From Bacteroidetes bacterium UBA6183 (GTDB taxonomy: Bacteria; Bacteroidota; Bacteroidia; UKL13-3): 64,000 nt of DNA. The notes beneath the pieces were generated by a model. That model did no database searches. It saw only the letters and a program-made list of their open reading frames with translations, and had not been told where the DNA came from. This document shows, piece after piece, positions 33,283 to 43,173 of the stretch (its first letter is position 1; each line of letters begins with the position of its first letter). Where the stretch lies: assembly GCA_002422865.1 (NCBI GenBank), contig DITN01000087.1:30384-94383 (forward strand). The letters are read 5' to 3'. Position numbers and translations under genes: made by a program.

Positions 33283-34996
33283 ACAAATCAAACGCGTACT
33301 TTTCTTGTTTGCATTGATGTTAACAGCATCAACAAGAATTACTTATGCGCAAAAAAGCGACCCGAAATTAACCGAAGAACAACGGATAAAATTTGACCAG
33401 CATTTTATTAATGCCAACAAATTTTTAATGGTTAAACAACCGGATGAAGCGCTCAAAGAGATTAAACAAGCCGAGGCCATTGATGCAGAAAATGGCGCGT
33501 TGAATTATTTGGCGGCTCAAATTTACTTACAAAAAAGTTTGTTGGTTGATGCGGAAAGGTACGCCCTTAAAGCAAGCAAGTTAGAACCGGAAAACCCTTG
33601 GTACAACAAACTTTTGGGTGAGGTTTACAAATCGCAAAAACAGTATAAAAAGGCCGGAGATTTATACTCAGTAATTTATCGTAAAGAGCCTAAATCGTTG
33701 ACGGCATTGTACGATGCTACATACATGTATGTAATGGCACGCGAACTTGATAAAGCTTTAAAACTACTTACCGAAGCCGAAAGAGTAATTGGTTTGAATG
33801 AGGATATTGTAAAGCAAAAACAGAGCATTTTCCTTGCTCAAAACAAAGTTGATAAAGCCATTAAAGAGGCAGAGAAACTAACCACAGCCTACCCGCAAAA
33901 CACGCGTTATATAGGCCAGCTGGCTGATATTTACCTATCTAACGGAAAAGAAGAAAAAGCAAACGAACTTTACCGCAAAATATTAAGCATTGAACCTGAT
34001 AACGGATACGCATTGCTTGCGTTAGCAGATGATTACAGAAACAAAAAAAATTATACCGAGTGGTTTAACTACACCTTAGCTGCTGCAAAAAGCCCCACTT
34101 TAGATGTAAAATCGAAATTACGTACTTGCATTGAAGTCATATCAAGCAACCAATTTGGTGACGAACAAAAAAGCAAAAACTACCAATTAGCTAATGCCTT
34201 AACACAAACCAATGCGGATGAGGCAGCAGCTTGGATGCTTTTGGGTGACTTATATGCACAAGACACCAAATACAAAGAAGCACACGAACAATACGAAAAG
34301 GCGGCAGTAATAGAACCGGGAAACTACAGCATTTGGCGACAAATGGTGATGTGCAGCAGCGAACTTCGCGATAATCAACAAATGATGAAAGACTGCGAAC
34401 GTGCCATTGAGCTATTTCCTAACGAAGCACTATTTTATGCATATTATACTTTTGCGGCACAACAACTAAAGTTATATCAGTCGGCAATTGACATGGCCCG
34501 CAGGGGCTTAGAACTTAGCGAAGGGCAATCTGCTATTCAAATCCAATTGTACGTTTCTATAGGCGATGCAGCCCACTTCTTAAAACAATACAGCATCAGC
34601 GATAGTGCATTTGAAGCCACATTAAAAATTGATAGAAACAATACTTACGCATTAAACAACTATGCCTACTTTTTAAGTTTACGCAAAACAAACTTAGAGA
34701 GGGCAGCCGAGATGAGCTTACGTACCATAGAACTTGATGCCCAAAACGCCTCTTACTACGATACCTATGGCTGGATTTTATTTGTGCAGAAAAAGTACAA
34801 TGAAGCCAAAACTCAAATAGAAAAATCAATAGAGCTAGCGCCCAAAAATGCTGAGGTCTTAGATCATTATGGTGATGTACTTTATCATTTGGGTGATGTA
34901 AATAAAGCTGTTGAACAATGGATTAAAGCCCGCGATTTTGGCGTTGAAAATAGTTTGATTAACAAAAAAATTAAAGACAAAAAGTGGTATGAGTAA
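33257..34996 (+). CDS. Exported tetratricopeptide repeat protein
   Basis: About 579 residues with at least ten TPR helical pairs (for example YLAAQIYLQKSLLVDAERYALKASKLEPENPWY and DTYGWILFVQKKYNEAKTQIEKSIELAPKNAEVLDHYGDVLY split across the chain). The N-terminal FALMLTASTRITYAQ looks like a signal peptide. The only suitable start is TTG at 33257, inside the preceding gene, since the ATG at 33317 would cut the signal peptide. It is a periplasmic scaffold or outer-membrane assembly candidate, supported by its DUF4292 and LytM neighbours. Confidence 0.85.
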   Translation: MAITPQLYRQIKRVLFLFALMLTASTRITYAQKSDPKLTEEQRIKFDQHFINANKFLMVKQPDEALKEIKQAEAIDAENGALNYLAAQIYLQKSLLVDAERYALKASKLEPENPWYNKLLGEVYKSQKQYKKAGDLYSVIYRKEPKSLTALYDATYMYVMARELDKALKLLTEAERVIGLNEDIVKQKQSIFLAQNKVDKAIKEAEKLTTAYPQNTRYIGQLADIYLSNGKEEKANELYRKILSIEPDNGYALLALADDYRNKKNYTEWFNYTLAAAKSPTLDVKSKLRTCIEVISSNQFGDEQKSKNYQLANALTQTNADEAAAWMLLGDLYAQDTKYKEAHEQYEKAAVIEPGNYSIWRQMVMCSSELRDNQQMMKDCERAIELFPNEALFYAYYTFAAQQLKLYQSAIDMARRGLELSEGQSAIQIQLYVSIGDAAHFLKQYSISDSAFEATLKIDRNNTYALNNYAYFLSLRKTNLERAAEMSLRTIELDAQNASYYDTYGWILFVQKKYNEAKTQIEKSIELAPKNAEVLDHYGDVLYHLGDVNKAVEQWIKARDFGVENSLINKKIKDKKWYE

Positions 34997-35780
34997 TAAG
35001 CAGTTTTGGACATTTTGTTGTTTATTATTAATTGTTGCTGCTAACAGTTGTAAAAGCAAAAAAGTAGTAGCCACAAAACCCGTAGAAACTAAATTACCAC
35101 AACAAGGCCCTACCCCAACAGAGGTTGTGTTAAATACCATTGATGCCAATACCAACAACTTTTCTTTTTATCAAAGCAGAGCTAAAGTCAATTATAAAGA
35201 TGATAAACAGAAGGTTGAGTTGGATGTTAACCTGATAATGGAAAAAGACCAATACATCTGGATGAGTGTAACTGCGGTATTGGGTATTGAGGTAGCCAGA
35301 ATTATGATAACCCAAGACAGTGTTAAAATTTTGGATCGACTTCATCGTAAATACATTGCTACTGATTTTGATTACATACAACGTATGAGTAATGTGCCTT
35401 TAAAACTCAATAATCTTCAAAATCTTATTGTAGGAAATACCGTTTTTAACAACAGTGTACAAAAAAGTGTAGTCGATACTATTTTGGGTGCATTATCGGT
35501 TTCAACCCTAATAAATACACAAAAGCAAACCACCTTTTACAACACTAACTACAAGGTAAACCGCACTTTAATAGCAGAACAAAACCAATCGCGCCAACTT
35601 AATATTACCTACCCTACTTACGCTACTTTTAACCAAAATATGTACCCAAGTGCTTTGAATATTAACATACGGGCAGAAAAAAATATAGAATGTACCTTTG
35701 AACTGAGCAACTTTGTGTTTACTAAAAAGCGCGAAACACAATTTACAGTTCCATCGGGGTATGAAGTGGTTAAACCATAA
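34989..35780 (+). CDS. DUF4292 lipoprotein (LolA/LolB-like fold)
   Basis: A 263-residue lipoprotein: the N-terminal hydrophobic segment ends in the lipobox AANSC, giving a lipidated cysteine near residue 22. The mature part (YQSRAKVNYKDDKQKVELDVNLIMEKD) matches DUF4292, a Bacteroidota family related to LolA/LolB-type lipoprotein carriers. It overlaps the TPR gene by 8 bases and the LytM gene by 20, so this is a tightly packed envelope operon. The exact cargo is unknown. Confidence 0.85.
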   Translation: MSNKQFWTFCCLLLIVAANSCKSKKVVATKPVETKLPQQGPTPTEVVLNTIDANTNNFSFYQSRAKVNYKDDKQKVELDVNLIMEKDQYIWMSVTAVLGIEVARIMITQDSVKILDRLHRKYIATDFDYIQRMSNVPLKLNNLQNLIVGNTVFNNSVQKSVVDTILGALSVSTLINTQKQTTFYNTNYKVNRTLIAEQNQSRQLNITYPTYATFNQNMYPSALNINIRAEKNIECTFELSNFVFTKKRETQFTVPSGYEVVKP

Positions 35781-37071
35781 AACATTATTTTTACTTATTT
35801 TAAGCCTATTAGTGGTTTGTGTAAACGGCCAACAAGGGAACTATGCCAATCAACGTAAAGCATTAGAAAATCAGCGCAAGGAACTGGTTAAAAAAATTCA
35901 GGAAACCAAAAAGGTTTTAGAAGATACGCGTAAAAAACAAAACAAAACACTTGCTGATTTACAGTTAATTAGTCGCCAAATAGAAAACCGCGAAAAAGTT
36001 ATTAATACCGTGGCTGATGAAATTGCCATGCTCGAAAAACAAATTATAGAGCAACAAGTAGTAATTAGCAACCTTCGCGATGACATTACCCGCCTTAAAC
36101 AAGATTATGGAAAAAGCCTTTTAGGTGCTTACAAACAACGTAATGTGTACGATAAGGTGATGTTTATTTTTGCAGCTCAAAGTTTTAACCAAGCCATTAA
36201 ACGGATACAATATCTTAATCAGTTGGGCGATTACCGCAAACATCAAGCGGAATTAATACAACACACCCAACAACAAATTATACAGGAACTGAATGAGATT
36301 ATTGCGGCCAAACGAGAAAAACAAGGCTTGATTGTGCTAAAAGAGGCAGAGAGAAAAGAACTTGAGGTTGATAAAAAAGAAGAAAGTGCTGTATTAGTAA
36401 AACTACAAGAGCGTGAAAAAGAATTGCGCAGAACATTGGCTGAAAACGAACGTGCAGCGCGCAAGTTAAACGATGCCATTGCCGATTTGATTCAGAAGGA
36501 AATTGCTGCTGCCCGCAAAAAAGAAGAAGAAGCGCGTAAACGAGAAGCTGCCGCCAAACCAAAAACTACAACCGGTGGTACAAAACCAAAAACCACAGAA
36601 GCCGCTAAACCAAAAACAGCAGCAGGTGATATGTATTTAACACCAGAGGCACAACGTTTATCAAACGATTTTGAGAGCAATAAAAATAACTTGCCATGGC
36701 CGGTTGAACGCGGTACGTTAGCAGAAAAATTTGGTACACATGCCCATCCTACGCTTAAGGGTGTTATGGTTAACAATAATGGTGTTGACATTCAAACACA
36801 ACCTGGAAGCCAAGTTAGAAGCGTGTTTAAAGGAACTGTTAAATCTATTTTCTCTATTCCGGGTATGGGTAAAATTGTGCTAATTAGCCACGGAAAATAC
36901 TATACGGCCTATGCTAAATTGGCTTCGGTAAACGTTAAAGAAGGACAAACTGTTGATACACGAGAAACTATTGGAACCGTGCTTACCAACGATGAAGACG
37001 AAACTGAGGTACACTTAGAGATTTGGAAAGTTCAGGAAAAGCAAAACCCTGAATTGTGGTTGAAGAATTAA
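35761..37071 (+). CDS. EnvC/NlpD-like murein hydrolase activator with degenerate LytM domain
   Basis: A 436-residue exported protein: signal peptide (to about VNGQ at residue 24), a long coiled coil (about 30-255), a Lys/Pro/Thr-rich linker and a C-terminal M23/LytM domain (about 325-436). The first LytM zinc ligand is missing (NNNGVDIQ, Asn for His, while the Asp is kept). The second motif reads EVHLEIW, so only one of the two HxH histidines is present. This is the pattern of EnvC-type activators, which switch on N-acetylmuramoyl-L-alanine amidases instead of cutting peptidoglycan themselves. The start ATG 35761 overlaps the DUF4292 gene by 20 bases. Confidence 0.88.
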   Translation: MKWLNHKTLFLLILSLLVVCVNGQQGNYANQRKALENQRKELVKKIQETKKVLEDTRKKQNKTLADLQLISRQIENREKVINTVADEIAMLEKQIIEQQVVISNLRDDITRLKQDYGKSLLGAYKQRNVYDKVMFIFAAQSFNQAIKRIQYLNQLGDYRKHQAELIQHTQQQIIQELNEIIAAKREKQGLIVLKEAERKELEVDKKEESAVLVKLQEREKELRRTLAENERAARKLNDAIADLIQKEIAAARKKEEEARKREAAAKPKTTTGGTKPKTTEAAKPKTAAGDMYLTPEAQRLSNDFESNKNNLPWPVERGTLAEKFGTHAHPTLKGVMVNNNGVDIQTQPGSQVRSVFKGTVKSIFSIPGMGKIVLISHGKYYTAYAKLASVNVKEGQTVDTRETIGTVLTNDEDETEVHLEIWKVQEKQNPELWLKN

Positions 37072-37107
37072 CACAAATATCTACACGGTTTATTAACTTG
37101 CACTAGC

Positions 37108-38574
37108 ATGAAAAACCATTCGCTTACCCTTACCTGTTTATTACTACTCTTGTTTGTACACAGCAAAGCACAAACAGTTGAGTGGGGCAATCAACAAAAA
37201 ACAAAAGCTAAATATAACTACACACAAGTGTTGGGCGAAAACGGCTCCGGTATTTTTTTAGCTCGGGCACGTAACAGCGACTTTAGACGCGATATCCAAA
37301 TAGAAAAATACAAGAACAACCTTGCACTGGATTTTGTAAAAGACCTGCCACAAGCAGAAAACTCATGGTTAGAGCGTGTAATTGTGCACGAGAACGGATT
37401 GTTTCAGTTCAACACGTTAAAAAACATTTCAGGTAAAGTTGAAATTCAACTTCAGCAAGTTGACAACAACATCAATCTAGTTAGTACAAAAACGTTAGTA
37501 TCTGTTGATGGAAATTTAAGCCCTGATAAAAGGGTGTTTATCCGTTCATCATCAGACAAAAAAAATTACGCTATTTTGTTTGTAACCCAAGGCAGTGATA
37601 AAAATAAAAGTATATTAAACATGTTCGGGTTTGATGCGACATTGGGCGCCAAATACACCCGCAGGTTTAGTCTAGACTATGCTGCTGAAGATGTTTTTGT
37701 AAGCCATATGGAGTGTGATAATGATGGTAACGCATTTGCACTAATTGATTTTCCTAAGGATGGTAGAAAACCTCGAGATTACAGACCCAGAAACTATTTT
37801 CTGTACGCCTATTTTACGGCCAACGATAACATGTTGGAGTTTGCCATTGGCAAAGACTCCCTTTTCGTAAATGAACTTTCGTTGGTTGTAAATAATTATG
37901 CAAAAACAGTAAATGTTGCGGGTTTTTACAGCGATAAATCTGATAATAAATCATTGGGAACGGTGTACTTTAAATTGGATGTTGCAACGGCAGACATGAC
38001 CGTAAAACGTTTCGATCCTATTGACCTAAGCTTTAGTAGCAAGGTTGCCGGAACCATGCAAAACGAGCGTAAACCAATTTTAACAGATTTATACGTTAGA
38101 AGAATTATACCTAACAGCGATGGCGGTTGCACCATAATTGCAGAAAAATACTACGAAACCAAACAGTCGTATACCTACAACCTAAACGGATTTCCGCAAA
38201 CCAGTTATAAAACAGTTTACAATTATGACGAAATTGTAATTATTGCAAAAAATGCTGATGGCAGCGAACGTTTCCGGCATTTTATTAAAAAAACACAATC
38301 CAGCATGAATGATGGTGGTTATTATTCCTCGTTTGTAACCACCTTAAGCAACGATAAAATTGGTATTGTATATAACGTTGATGTAGTTAATGAAGGTGAT
38401 GTGATGTTGGCCACCATAGCCACAAATGGTGAAGTAGAGAGCAAAGTGCTCATTAAATCAATGAGTTATTTTGTAACCATTATGCCTCCGGAGTCTCGCC
38501 AAGTTTCAGCAAGATCAATTATCATTCCTACATCAAAAGACCGAAGGTTTTGTTTAATGAGGTTGAATTTTTAA
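37108..38574 (+). CDS. Exported hypothetical protein, beta-rich
   Basis: A 488-residue protein with a clear signal peptide (MKNHSLTLTCLLLLLFVHSKAQ). The mature region alternates short beta strands and loops (for example FYSDKSDNKSLGTVYFKLDV and GGCTIIAEKYYE), resembling a propeller-like or DUF-type periplasmic protein, but no named family is recognised. There is no T9SS C-terminal domain. It follows the LytM gene by 36 bases and is probably the last gene of that operon. Confidence 0.75.
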   Translation: MKNHSLTLTCLLLLLFVHSKAQTVEWGNQQKTKAKYNYTQVLGENGSGIFLARARNSDFRRDIQIEKYKNNLALDFVKDLPQAENSWLERVIVHENGLFQFNTLKNISGKVEIQLQQVDNNINLVSTKTLVSVDGNLSPDKRVFIRSSSDKKNYAILFVTQGSDKNKSILNMFGFDATLGAKYTRRFSLDYAAEDVFVSHMECDNDGNAFALIDFPKDGRKPRDYRPRNYFLYAYFTANDNMLEFAIGKDSLFVNELSLVVNNYAKTVNVAGFYSDKSDNKSLGTVYFKLDVATADMTVKRFDPIDLSFSSKVAGTMQNERKPILTDLYVRRIIPNSDGGCTIIAEKYYETKQSYTYNLNGFPQTSYKTVYNYDEIVIIAKNADGSERFRHFIKKTQSSMNDGGYYSSFVTTLSNDKIGIVYNVDVVNEGDVMLATIATNGEVESKVLIKSMSYFVTIMPPESRQVSARSIIIPTSKDRRFCLMRLNF

Positions 38575-38700
38575 CCCGCCACAGTTTTATATTTCAATTT
38601 TTAACGGTTAAAAACACCATTCTTAACCCGTTTATATTTTTAATTTACCATTATGATTAATGCTTACATTTAGCATATTTTGCACCGTAAATTATAGCAC

Positions 38701-39681
38701 GTGTTAAACCTCTTTAGACAAAACTCTTTATTAGCCGGTATAATGCTGTTTGTATTAACAGTATTGCTGCGGTTGCCTGCATTTACTACAATGCCTAAAT
38801 ACGAGTTTATTCAAAATGCCCCATTTGCACGTTTAACTTTTGGTTTTATTGCAGCCCTACCTAATGCTTATTTGTGGAGTTTTATAATAGCAACAGCTTT
38901 GGTGTTTTTGCAAGCCATGTTTATTAACTACATCGTTTATTCGCAAAGTATATTGTACAAAAATACTTTCATGCCAGGTTTGTTTTATATTTTACTTAAC
39001 AGCTTTTTTATACAACAAACCGAACTAACACCACAACTTATTTCAAACACCTTTGTTCTTTTATTATTACAACGTTTGTGTTACCTATACGAATCAAAGA
39101 ACCCGCTTTTAGTTGTGCTAGATACCGGTTTATACCTTGGTGTTGGCATTCTATTTAATTACGATTTATTATTGTTTTTGCCTTTTATTTTAATCAGCGT
39201 AATTATTTTCACTTCATTTAACTTGCGTTATTTAATTGTATCTGTTCTAGGAATTTGTATACCGCTGTATTTTACAGGAATATACTTTTATGTAACCAAT
39301 AGGTATGACGAACTCCTTTTATACATTGTACAAAGTTTTGAGTATAAACAACTAAAACCGATAGAAACAAACTGGGTGAGGTTGTTGCCTTGGGTTATTA
39401 TCTTACCTGTTACGGTGGTATCTGTTTTTAACTTACAGCAAAACTTTTTTCGTAACAAAGTAAAAACCCGCAGGATTATTCAAAGTATTTATTTGATGTT
39501 GTTCTTTGGCATAGCAGGATTGTTTTTTGAAAATGTAAATTACCTGTATGCATTGGTTTATTTGAGCGTTCCAACCAGCATTGTAGTGGCTTATTATTTT
39601 ATAAGCGACAAACGATTTTTACTTAAGGAAGTGCTTTTTTTTACTTTACTTGGGCTAGCGATATATTATCAGTTGGGCTAG
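38701..39681 (+). CDS. DUF6427 family multi-pass membrane protein
   Basis: A 326-residue inner-membrane protein with about ten helices, starting MLNLFRQNSLLAGIMLFVLTVLLRLP from a GTG codon at 38701. This N-terminus and the pattern of hydrophobic segments match DUF6427, a family found in Bacteroidota and reminiscent of glycosyltransferase-type membrane proteins. No catalytic residue can be named. Its stop codon shares the palindrome CTAG with the stop of the convergent LytTR gene. Confidence 0.8.
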   Translation: MLNLFRQNSLLAGIMLFVLTVLLRLPAFTTMPKYEFIQNAPFARLTFGFIAALPNAYLWSFIIATALVFLQAMFINYIVYSQSILYKNTFMPGLFYILLNSFFIQQTELTPQLISNTFVLLLLQRLCYLYESKNPLLVVLDTGLYLGVGILFNYDLLLFLPFILISVIIFTSFNLRYLIVSVLGICIPLYFTGIYFYVTNRYDELLLYIVQSFEYKQLKPIETNWVRLLPWVIILPVTVVSVFNLQQNFFRNKVKTRRIIQSIYLMLFFGIAGLFFENVNYLYALVYLSVPTSIVVAYYFISDKRFLLKEVLFFTLLGLAIYYQLG

Positions 39682-40370
39682 CGGTTAATTAGAGCTATTA
39701 GCTGCTTTTTATAGCTTGCTCCCATCGTTATGTCGGTTCCGTTTGTTAACAATATTGAGTTACCATCAATCGATTTAATAAACTTTGTATTAACCACAAC
39801 ACTTCTGTGCACTTGCATAAAAATAGATTGTGGTAAGTCAGGAATAATGTGCTTTAAACGCTGATAAACCATTACGGACCTATCTCCTATCAAGTTAAAT
39901 CTTATATACTCACCTTCTGCGTTTACATGTGTAATTTCATTAAAAAACAATTGCTGGTATTTGTTTCTACCCGTTTGTAAAAAGAAAGAGTCCGGTAGGG
40001 GTTTATAATCATTTAGGCTGATTCTTTTGTAAGCCCTTTCTAGTGCAGTTAAGGCGTGCTCTGGCTTAATGGGTTTTTGTATAAAATGTAACACATCGTA
40101 CTCAAAAGCCTGCATGGCATATTTAGGATAATTAGAAATTACTACTATGGCTGGCTTAATGGCCAAGGGTTTTATTAAGTCGAAGGCATTACTGCCATTT
40201 AGTTCCACATCAAGAAATAAAAGGTCAAACTTATTATTGGTTATGGTTTCTATCCATAAATCAGGAGTAATAACTTTTGGAAACAACAAAAACCGACTAT
40301 CTGTTTGAATAATGTTTTTCAACAATCGAACATCTTTTTCCTCGTCTTCAACAATAGCGCATTTAATCAT
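39678..40370 (-). CDS. LytTR response regulator (pair 1)
   Basis: A 230-residue regulator: receiver domain 1-120 with Glu8/Asp9 in the acidic pocket, phospho-acceptor Asp54 (LFLDVEL) and Lys in the QKPIKPE motif, then a LytTR DNA-binding domain (about 130-230; NEITHVNAEGEYIRFNL, MQVHRSVVVNTKFI). It is divergent from the atypical histidine kinase gene at 40545, its likely partner. It is closely similar to the regulator at 49523 throughout, for instance in FFLQTGRNKYQQ versus FFLQTGKNKYTR, so the two are paralogues. Confidence 0.92.
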   Translation of the reverse strand: MIKCAIVEDEEKDVRLLKNIIQTDSRFLLFPKVITPDLWIETITNNKFDLLFLDVELNGSNAFDLIKPLAIKPAIVVISNYPKYAMQAFEYDVLHFIQKPIKPEHALTALERAYKRISLNDYKPLPDSFFLQTGRNKYQQLFFNEITHVNAEGEYIRFNLIGDRSVMVYQRLKHIIPDLPQSIFMQVHRSVVVNTKFIKSIDGNSILLTNGTDITMGASYKKQLIALINR

Positions 40371-40544
40371 TTTACAGGGGTTTGTTGCGAATATGCAATA
40401 TTATTAAAACAACAACATTAACTTAACTCGAGTTTAGTTATTTGTATTTAATACTTCATTGAACGTTTTAAACATTTGATTGTGCTTAATGGCTGTTTTA
40501 TTGAAAATGTTTTTTTACAACTAAATATTTCAGAAATTGAAAAA

Positions 40545-42212
40545 ATGAAACCCAAAGTTATATCCTTTCTTATACTAATTATCGCTCTGCACACCAAAGC
40601 AATTGGCCAATATGTTTGGTTTAGCGGATATAGCTACAATGCACCATTTTTATTGAATCAAAAAAAAGAAGTATTGTTTAATCGTGCTGAAAACAAAAAC
40701 ACATGGAGTGCATTATACAATAAAATATCCTTGGCCAATTTATATTGGTTAAATAGAGATTATGCCGGCTGTAAACAACATTTATTGGGCGCTTTATCGT
40801 TTGCAGAACAACGTTTAACTAAAGAGGATTTATTAATTTTTAGCATTAAAATTAATCACCTGATTTGGGAAAGGGCTCTTTTTGAGGGCCGATGGGAAGA
40901 AGCGCTTGATCGAACCAACTCCAATAAAAAATTTATTCATCATCCATTGGGCGATGCACTTTATCAGTATCAAACTTATATCATGATGGCCAAGGGTGAT
41001 GTAGCATTTATTGAATCCGATAAAAAGATAATGAGTAAATTAAAGCAAAGTTTAGTTGAACTCAACTTACCCAAAATGGCACTCTCTATGGCTATGCAGG
41101 AGTATCACCATCAATTTATTAGTAAAGTAGCGTTATCCGAATTCATAAATAAACTACCCGAACCTATTAAACATGTTGGAGCGCTGGAAATGTATTACCA
41201 AACCAAATCAAAGTCGAAAATAGAATTGGTAGAAATATTCAATAAACTACCACATTACGACTATATATCAACTTTTAGGGCTAGTGTTGAGCTGATGAAG
41301 TTTTATGCTTCAGAGCAAAATATTGATTCGTTTTATTACTTTCAACAAAAGGCCCAAACCTTAACTAAGTATTTGGCCGATGCAGATGCAGATAATCACT
41401 ACAACACAACCATCTCAAACCTTTTTGAGCAACGCCTAATAACAACCGACAGCAGTTTATTGGTAGATGCAAAACCATGGAGAACCGAGACACGAGTTGG
41501 TATTTACAACCATTACAATAACCTAAGAATTGAAGAAGTAAACCAACGCTATTTAAAACAACTAAATACCACCAAATGGTTATTAATAGCGCTTTTCATA
41601 GCTACAATAGCATTGGTAGTGGTACTTTTTAAAATTGTAAAAAGCCAACAACAACTCAAGCGTTTAAACCAATTTAGAAATCAGTTTGTATTTGCCTTGT
41701 CGCATGATTTAAACGCCACACTCGCAGCCATAGAAGAACAATCAGATAAAAATACCGAAGCGTTATTATTTGAACACCGCATGATGTTAGATGATACGTT
41801 GCTGTGGGCAAAAAGTGCAAACCAACATAACAGCATAACAACAGATACCTGTAGCTTATCTGATTTGGTTCACGAAACGTTGGAGCAATTAGGCAGTTTA
41901 CTTTTACAAAAAAAAATTAAGGTTAATTGGGTTAGCGATGATGACCAAGCCATAACCATAAACAAAAATGCCATGCTGGTGGTGGTAAGAAACATTTTAT
42001 TAAACGCTATAAAACACAACACCCGAAATGGTTTTGTTACCATTGATGTAGAGGCACGAAAAATTAAACTTACTAACAGCACCACACACACCATACAAAC
42101 ACAAAGCAAAACAGGCAGTTTTTTAATAAACTACTTTACTGCCATTAACAACGCTACTTATACTTTATACATCAATAAACAAGTAGCCTATACCGAAATA
42201 ATAATAAACTAA
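40545..42212 (+). CDS. Atypical TPR-sensor histidine kinase (pair 1)
   Basis: A 555-residue protein: signal peptide (MKPKVISFLILIIALHTKAIGQ), a large helical extracytoplasmic region of TPR-like hairpins (about 25-340), one membrane helix (about 344-366), a dimerisation helix with His387 in ALSHDLNATLAAI, and a short ATPase domain. The N-box is good (VRNILLNAIKHN) but the usual DxGxG G1 motif is replaced by IKLTNST, followed by KTGSFLINYF. The start is set at ATG 40545 (the frame is open to 40476). Partner regulator: the divergent gene ending at 39678. A terminator follows. Confidence 0.85.
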   Translation: MKPKVISFLILIIALHTKAIGQYVWFSGYSYNAPFLLNQKKEVLFNRAENKNTWSALYNKISLANLYWLNRDYAGCKQHLLGALSFAEQRLTKEDLLIFSIKINHLIWERALFEGRWEEALDRTNSNKKFIHHPLGDALYQYQTYIMMAKGDVAFIESDKKIMSKLKQSLVELNLPKMALSMAMQEYHHQFISKVALSEFINKLPEPIKHVGALEMYYQTKSKSKIELVEIFNKLPHYDYISTFRASVELMKFYASEQNIDSFYYFQQKAQTLTKYLADADADNHYNTTISNLFEQRLITTDSSLLVDAKPWRTETRVGIYNHYNNLRIEEVNQRYLKQLNTTKWLLIALFIATIALVVVLFKIVKSQQQLKRLNQFRNQFVFALSHDLNATLAAIEEQSDKNTEALLFEHRMMLDDTLLWAKSANQHNSITTDTCSLSDLVHETLEQLGSLLLQKKIKVNWVSDDDQAITINKNAMLVVVRNILLNAIKHNTRNGFVTIDVEARKIKLTNSTTHTIQTQSKTGSFLINYFTAINNATYTLYINKQVAYTEIIIN

Positions 42213-42223
42213 GAAACCAGGGC

Positions 42224-42254
42224 TATTCGTTTGGTTGGGCGCAAACGAGTTTTT
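42224..42254 (+). terminator. Intrinsic terminator after kinase gene (pair 1)
   Basis: TCGTTTG (42227-42233) pairs with CAAACGA (42242-42248) around GTTGGGCG, followed by GTTTTT. Confidence 0.6.
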
Positions 42255-42328
42255 GCTGAAACATTTAATGGGTTGATTGAATAAATAACCAGCGCGTTTT
42301 TCTTTTTGGTAGTTTTAAGGAAAAAATC

Positions 42329-42766
42329 ATGGAAAAAATTCAGATTAAATCTATTCAACTAAGTAAAATTTCTCACATATCGGAAACAATTACCATCAGG
42401 TATGACAACTCTGTGAATATAATCGATGAGATGGGTGGAGAAGACTTTTTCTACATAGAATTAAACACAAAAGAAAACTGCGCAATAAAAATAAAATCCG
42501 ACCCAGAATTATCATTATCAATGCAGTTTTTATTGGCAGATTACGCTGGAATATATAGTACATATGTTGAATTAAAAAGCTTTGAAGGGATTTTTGGGAT
42601 ATCTGGAACGAGTGCTAATGGAGATTGGAGTATGGAGTTCCACGGTCAATATCTTGAAGAATCTGAAAATATTGGAGATGAAGATGCCAGTCTTATTGAA
42701 GAAGTATTAAATCCTATGGCAGTATTTGAAATCGCCAATGAAGTTTTAAATGCAGTAAGGAAGTAA
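42329..42766 (+). CDS. Hypothetical protein at the head of the accessory cassette
   Basis: A 145-residue soluble, acidic protein (many Glu/Asp towards the end: LEESENIGDEDASLIEEVLN) with a beta-rich first half. No signal peptide, membrane segment or recognised domain. It starts a same-strand cassette (next gene 16 bases away) whose codons are visibly more A/T-rich than those of the housekeeping genes. Function unknown; it may be an immunity, adaptor or antagonist protein in the cassette, but nothing in the sequence proves this. Confidence 0.65.
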   Translation: MEKIQIKSIQLSKISHISETITIRYDNSVNIIDEMGGEDFFYIELNTKENCAIKIKSDPELSLSMQFLLADYAGIYSTYVELKSFEGIFGISGTSANGDWSMEFHGQYLEESENIGDEDASLIEEVLNPMAVFEIANEVLNAVRK

Positions 42767-42781
42767 TATTTTAATTAAAAT

Positions 42782-43165
42782 ATGAAGGCGGAATTTAGTG
42801 TATTAAACCATATATCCAAAGACAACATTGTCTTGAAAGTAAATGAAATGGTCAAACACAATCTAACAGATACTAGTCATGGATATCAAACATACAAAGA
42901 CTCTTTGATTTCATTAGCTGCACATTCTTCAGCTAAAAACTACACAAAGAAAGCCAAGAAAAGTCCTGCCATTGCCTTAATAGAAGTTGTTTTATCAGCA
43001 AACAGGAATTACAACAAAGTAGTAGAACCCAATATCAATTGTATTAGAAAAAACTATCCTGAACTTGTAACATTTAATAATCTTCAGAAGTTTATAAAAG
43101 AAACTAGTCAGGCGTCTTTTTATAAATTTTGGGGTCATGAAGACGAAAAAAATACAATACGCTAA
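42782..43165 (+). CDS. HhH-GPD-like protein, N-terminal part (frameshifted)
   Basis: 127 residues, helical and basic (HSSAKNYTKKAKKSPAIAL), ending FYKFWGHEDEKNTIR. A run of seven A (43146-43152) lies at the end. If the frame slips back by one base there, the protein continues without a stop as EKKYNTLKDLLKAITKLRLQ into the next open frame, giving one coherent protein of about 265 residues. So this is best read as the first half of one gene that is split by an indel or by programmed -1 slippage at A-AAA-AAT. Confidence 0.6.
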   Translation: MKAEFSVLNHISKDNIVLKVNEMVKHNLTDTSHGYQTYKDSLISLAAHSSAKNYTKKAKKSPAIALIEVVLSANRNYNKVVEPNINCIRKNYPELVTFNNLQKFIKETSQASFYKFWGHEDEKNTIR

Positions 43166-43173
43166 AGGATCTA

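Noticed and set aside
38610..38626. AT-rich palindrome TTTTTAACGGTTAAAAA as a regulatory site
   Set aside because: It is composed mainly of A/T and occurs in AT-rich intergenic sequence where such symmetry is expected by chance.
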